DNA from: Prolixibacteraceae bacterium UBA6029
Lineage (GTDB): Bacteria > Bacteroidota > Bacteroidia > Bacteroidales > Prolixibacteraceae
DNA length: 55,032 bases
NCBI GenBank assembly: GCA_002429385.1
Contig: DIZL01000067.1
Coordinates: 1 to 55,032, forward strand
Direction: 5' to 3'
Shown here: positions 52,725-55,032 of the stretch, piece by piece
How positions within the stretch are numbered: position 1 is the first letter of the stretch
Layout: each line of letters opens with the position of its first letter
Position numbers and translations under genes: made by a program
The notes under the pieces: generated by a model
Database searches by the model: none
Told to the model about the DNA's origin: nothing
The model's input: the letters and a program-made list of their open reading frames with translations, nothing else

Positions 52725-54355
52725 AACAAATAGCTTTGGGTGAATTCGGATAACCCGGAAGCCAGCGGAACGCAAATTCTCACCTTCGTACCGGCATCCG
52801 ATCCGCATAAAATATCAAATGTACCGCCTGCCTGTTTTATCCTATCGTGCATACCCCATAAACCAAGCGATTGCCTGGATTTTAATTTATCAATCGACAT
52901 CCCGTCCCCATCATCTTCAATATCGAGAACGATATGCTCATTAATTTTATGTAATTTTATATGAACCGTTTGGGCATGGGCATGCCGAATTATATTGGTA
53001 AGTGCCTCCTGCAGTACACGAAAGATAGCCAGATTTTCCGAATCACTTTTGGTCTGTACCTCATCCAGGTCCATGATCACTTTCAATTTTGTGCGTTTTT
53101 CGAACTCTTCGGCATACCATTCAATGGCAGCAGCCAAACCCAGATCGTCAAGAATTCCCGGGCGCAGTTCTGACGAAATTCGTTGAACGTCGCCAATCGT
53201 AGCAGTAATAAGGTCAACCATCCCTGCAAGTTTTGCCTTAATTTCCGGATTCACCGTTGCATTTGCCTGTAGCCAGTTCATATCAAGCTTCAGCGCTGTC
53301 ATCGACTGGCCCAGTTGATCATGGATCTCCCTGGAAATCAGAGCCCGTTCATCCTCCCTGATTTCGACCATGTGTTTTATAAGCTGTTCACGAATCTCAT
53401 TCTGTTTCTGTATTTCTTCTGCTGCTTTTTTGCGCTCGGTAATGTCTTTATCTATTCCGCGGTATCCTTTGAAATTTCCTACTGCATCCATAATTGGGAC
53501 ACCATTGGTGAGCAGGCATATTCTATCCCCATTTACATTGATATTCCAGTTTTCCAGATCTTTTATGGGCGCCCTTCTCTTTGCGATTTCAGCGAATATA
53601 GGTGCCACTCTTGCCGCTTCCTCAGGTGGCATGAAATCAAACGGTGTCTTTCCGATCACATTTTTCCCGGGAGCTCCAAAAAGATCAAATCCCTTTTGAG
53701 AACTATATGTGTAAATGCCATTCTCGTCCACCTCCCAGAGCCAGTCCGCCAGGCTGGAAATGACATCTTTCAACCGCTGTTCACTTATCTGCAATGATTC
53801 CTCTGCCTGCTTGCGATCGGTAATATCAATCGCAGTGACATAGCACTGTTCCCCATTTTCGGCAGCTATACCTGTAAGATGAACATAGGTTGTCGAGTTA
53901 CCAATCGATAGGGAAACTTCGCCAGTCTGCTGCGATTTGCTGTTGAATACTCTGTCAATGAAGAGATTGAAAACTGATCGGACATTGTCAGTTACAAAAA
54001 ATACAAATCTATTGTTTTTAAGATAAGCGCGTTCTTTGCCTAACATCTTAGCCCCACTGAGGTTTAAATCTATAATTTCACCTTCTTTGGAAAGAGTAAA
54101 ATAGCCTGATGGTGCAAAATCATAAAGCTCAATATATTTTTCTTTAGCAAGTTCTGCTTCCCTTTCCTTTGCCAGCCCGAGTTCTTCGTTCTGCATTTCG
54201 AGCTCAATCTGATGCACCTCAAGTTCATGAATAAGTCTTTCAACATCAGCCTCAGACCGTTGTAAACCAGAGGTTGAAGCTTTCTTCGTCAACAACGTTT
54301 CAGCTTTTTGGCGAAGACTTGATGGATCCAGCGAAAGGTTGCTTTGCTTATTCAT
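52721..54355 (-). CDS. PAS-PAS sensor histidine kinase of the NarX/DegS (HisKA_3) type
   Basis: The 544-aa soluble kinase has an N-terminal coiled coil (about 1-70) and a PAS domain of the YIELYDFAPSGYFTLSKEG type (about 75-185). A second PAS (about 190-310) precedes HisKA_3 with H345 in ISREIHDQLGQSMTALKLD and a HATPase (VLQEALTNIIRHAHA, DDGDGM, SLGLWGMHDRIKQAGG). Such kinases pair with NarL-type regulators, and the regulator gene overlaps its stop codon by 4 nt. The first PAS strongly resembles that of the kinase at 1355. No membrane segment is seen, so the signal is intracellular or comes through protein contacts. Confidence 0.93.
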   Translation of the reverse strand: MNKQSNLSLDPSSLRQKAETLLTKKASTSGLQRSEADVERLIHELEVHQIELEMQNEELGLAKEREAELAKEKYIELYDFAPSGYFTLSKEGEIIDLNLSGAKMLGKERAYLKNNRFVFFVTDNVRSVFNLFIDRVFNSKSQQTGEVSLSIGNSTTYVHLTGIAAENGEQCYVTAIDITDRKQAEESLQISEQRLKDVISSLADWLWEVDENGIYTYSSQKGFDLFGAPGKNVIGKTPFDFMPPEEAARVAPIFAEIAKRRAPIKDLENWNINVNGDRICLLTNGVPIMDAVGNFKGYRGIDKDITERKKAAEEIQKQNEIREQLIKHMVEIREDERALISREIHDQLGQSMTALKLDMNWLQANATVNPEIKAKLAGMVDLITATIGDVQRISSELRPGILDDLGLAAAIEWYAEEFEKRTKLKVIMDLDEVQTKSDSENLAIFRVLQEALTNIIRHAHAQTVHIKLHKINEHIVLDIEDDGDGMSIDKLKSRQSLGLWGMHDRIKQAGGTFDILCGSDAGTKVRICVPLASGLSEFTQSYLL

Positions 54356-54388
54356 AAAGCGATTTCTCTTTTATTGATTTAAGGTCGT

Positions 54389-54766
54389 TTACATTGAATT
54401 TATAATGATCGAATTTAACAATACCAGCTTATCAATTTGAAAACTTTCATTAACAGGCTTTTTATTGGTCTGACAAATAAATGTGTATAAACCCTTTAAA
54501 TAAAATACGTTTGATAATGCGGGGGATTCATGCGATAAATGTATAAAAATATCTTTAAAAAATTTGAAACATTTATCAGGTTCTATCAGAAGACTATCAA
54601 CCCCAAATAAGGTAATAAGGTTTTGTGCTGTGAGCGCAGATCCCGAGTACCCGGGACTAAGGTTATCAATAAAAATAAGGTTTAAAGAAAAGGCGATCAA
54701 AGTTATTTGGATACGGGAGTCGAAAAAGATATGGGTACACCATAGCTGATGTGGGCAGGCAGACGG
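54389..54766 (-). CDS. Doubtful open frame or gene remnant without start codon
   Basis: An open stretch between stops at 54389 and 54767 reads protein-like in its last 90 residues (FIDNLSPGYSGSALTAQN, LLIEPDKCFKFFKDIF, LKGLYTFICQTNKKPVNES). It has no ATG except its last codon; a TTG at 54700 is the only candidate start. I do not recognise a family. It may be a decayed gene or chance. It lies upstream of the PAS kinase. Confidence 0.22.
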   Translation of the reverse strand, partial: PSACPHQLWCTHIFFDSRIQITLIAFSLNLIFIDNLSPGYSGSALTAQNLITLFGVDSLLIEPDKCFKFFKDIFIHLSHESPALSNVFYLKGLYTFICQTNKKPVNESFQIDKLVLLNSIIINSM

Positions 54767-54780
54767 CTAATAATATTTCG

Positions 54781-54893
54781 CGCCCTCGTCCCCTCTCCAA
54801 TTCTCATTTTCTCCCCATCTCATTTCTCCCCATTTCCCTCTCGTCTCATCGTCACCTCTTTCCTTCGTCTTTTTTCATCTTCTCCTCTCCGAA
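54781..54893. repeat. Long pyrimidine-rich tract
   Basis: About 113 bp are almost entirely C and T with short recurring units such as TCTCCCCAT and TCTCAT. No gene is supported in 54767-55032. The tract is the longest of three similar low-complexity purine/pyrimidine runs in the window. Confidence 0.65.
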
Positions 54894-55008
54894 GGATTAT
54901 CCTGCGACCCGGGGGCCTTCTGCTGTTCCCTGAATAACAGAGCCCGTTTTGCGTACTACCGGGGCTATACCAAAGTGCTTATTTGTGATTACATTACGTA
55001 TAAAATAA

Positions 55009-55032
55009 GTAGGGTCTGCTGAAAAACCGGAT
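55009..55032. mobile_element. Possible tip of an insertion sequence at the window edge
   Basis: The window ends with TAGGGTCTGCTGAAAAACCG and a few more bases. GGGTCTGCTGAAAA-like ends remind me of terminal repeats of some bacterial insertion sequences, but the transposase would be outside the window. This is a guess from memory. Confidence 0.2.

Overview
The window looks like chromosome from a Bacteroidota bacterium, probably a free-living Bacteroidales or Marinilabiliales type. It has a type IX secretion sorting domain, promoters of the form TTTG-N19-TAnnTTTG, a DUF349-repeat protein, a DUF4301 protein, a fused ornithine/glycine-lipid type acyltransferase, and AT-rich intergenic DNA. No rRNA, CRISPR array, prophage or intact transposase was seen. 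The only RNA gene found is a tRNA-Pro(GGG).

Left part (1-4769): the 3' end of a secreted Ig-like repeat protein with a T9SS tail, whose frame is broken at the window edge. It is followed by a soluble REC-PAS-PAS histidine kinase overlapping a sigma-54 (NtrC-type) response regulator. Housekeeping block (4922-14845): yidC and pyrG as a minus-strand operon, a DUF349 protein, divergent trmD, and an AddB-like PD-(D/E)XK nuclease. A MITE-like element with nested inverted repeats lies at 14981-15146.

Middle (15227-32876): a cytochrome c lipoprotein, a DUF486 membrane protein, an OlsF-like bifunctional acyltransferase, YgiQ and TIGR01212-type radical SAM proteins, and DUF4197. Then comes the run DUF4301 - TPR - phosphosulfolactate synthase. 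A minus-strand sugar operon (RhaT-type symporter, URO-D-like protein, ribokinase) is followed by a Tat-exported TIM-barrel isomerase, a TlpA-like thioredoxin, RidA and TrxB.

33208-37703 holds an unrecognised small gene with its own terminator, tRNA-Pro with a near-perfect Bacteroidota promoter, a six-hairpin-glycosidase-like gene split by one in-frame TGA, and a lipoprotein with a duplicated domain.

Right part (38307-54355): a signalling island read entirely on the minus strand. Transcription order is PAS kinase and NarL-type regulator (4-nt overlap), REC-PAS-PAS-kinase-REC, CheY-like protein, CheW, CheR with C-terminal TPR, CheW, membrane MCP with two nearly identical PAS domains, CheA-REC, CheB, and REC-PAS-PAS kinase. 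The core parts list is that of the Wsp alternative-function chemosensory system. However, there is no GGDEF output and no flagellar or pilus gene. The two large kinases begin with similar CheY-like receivers and a shared linker, so I infer that CheA feeds phosphate into REC-gated histidine kinases. This is the most interesting system in the window. The right edge carries a long pyrimidine tract and possibly the tip of an insertion sequence.
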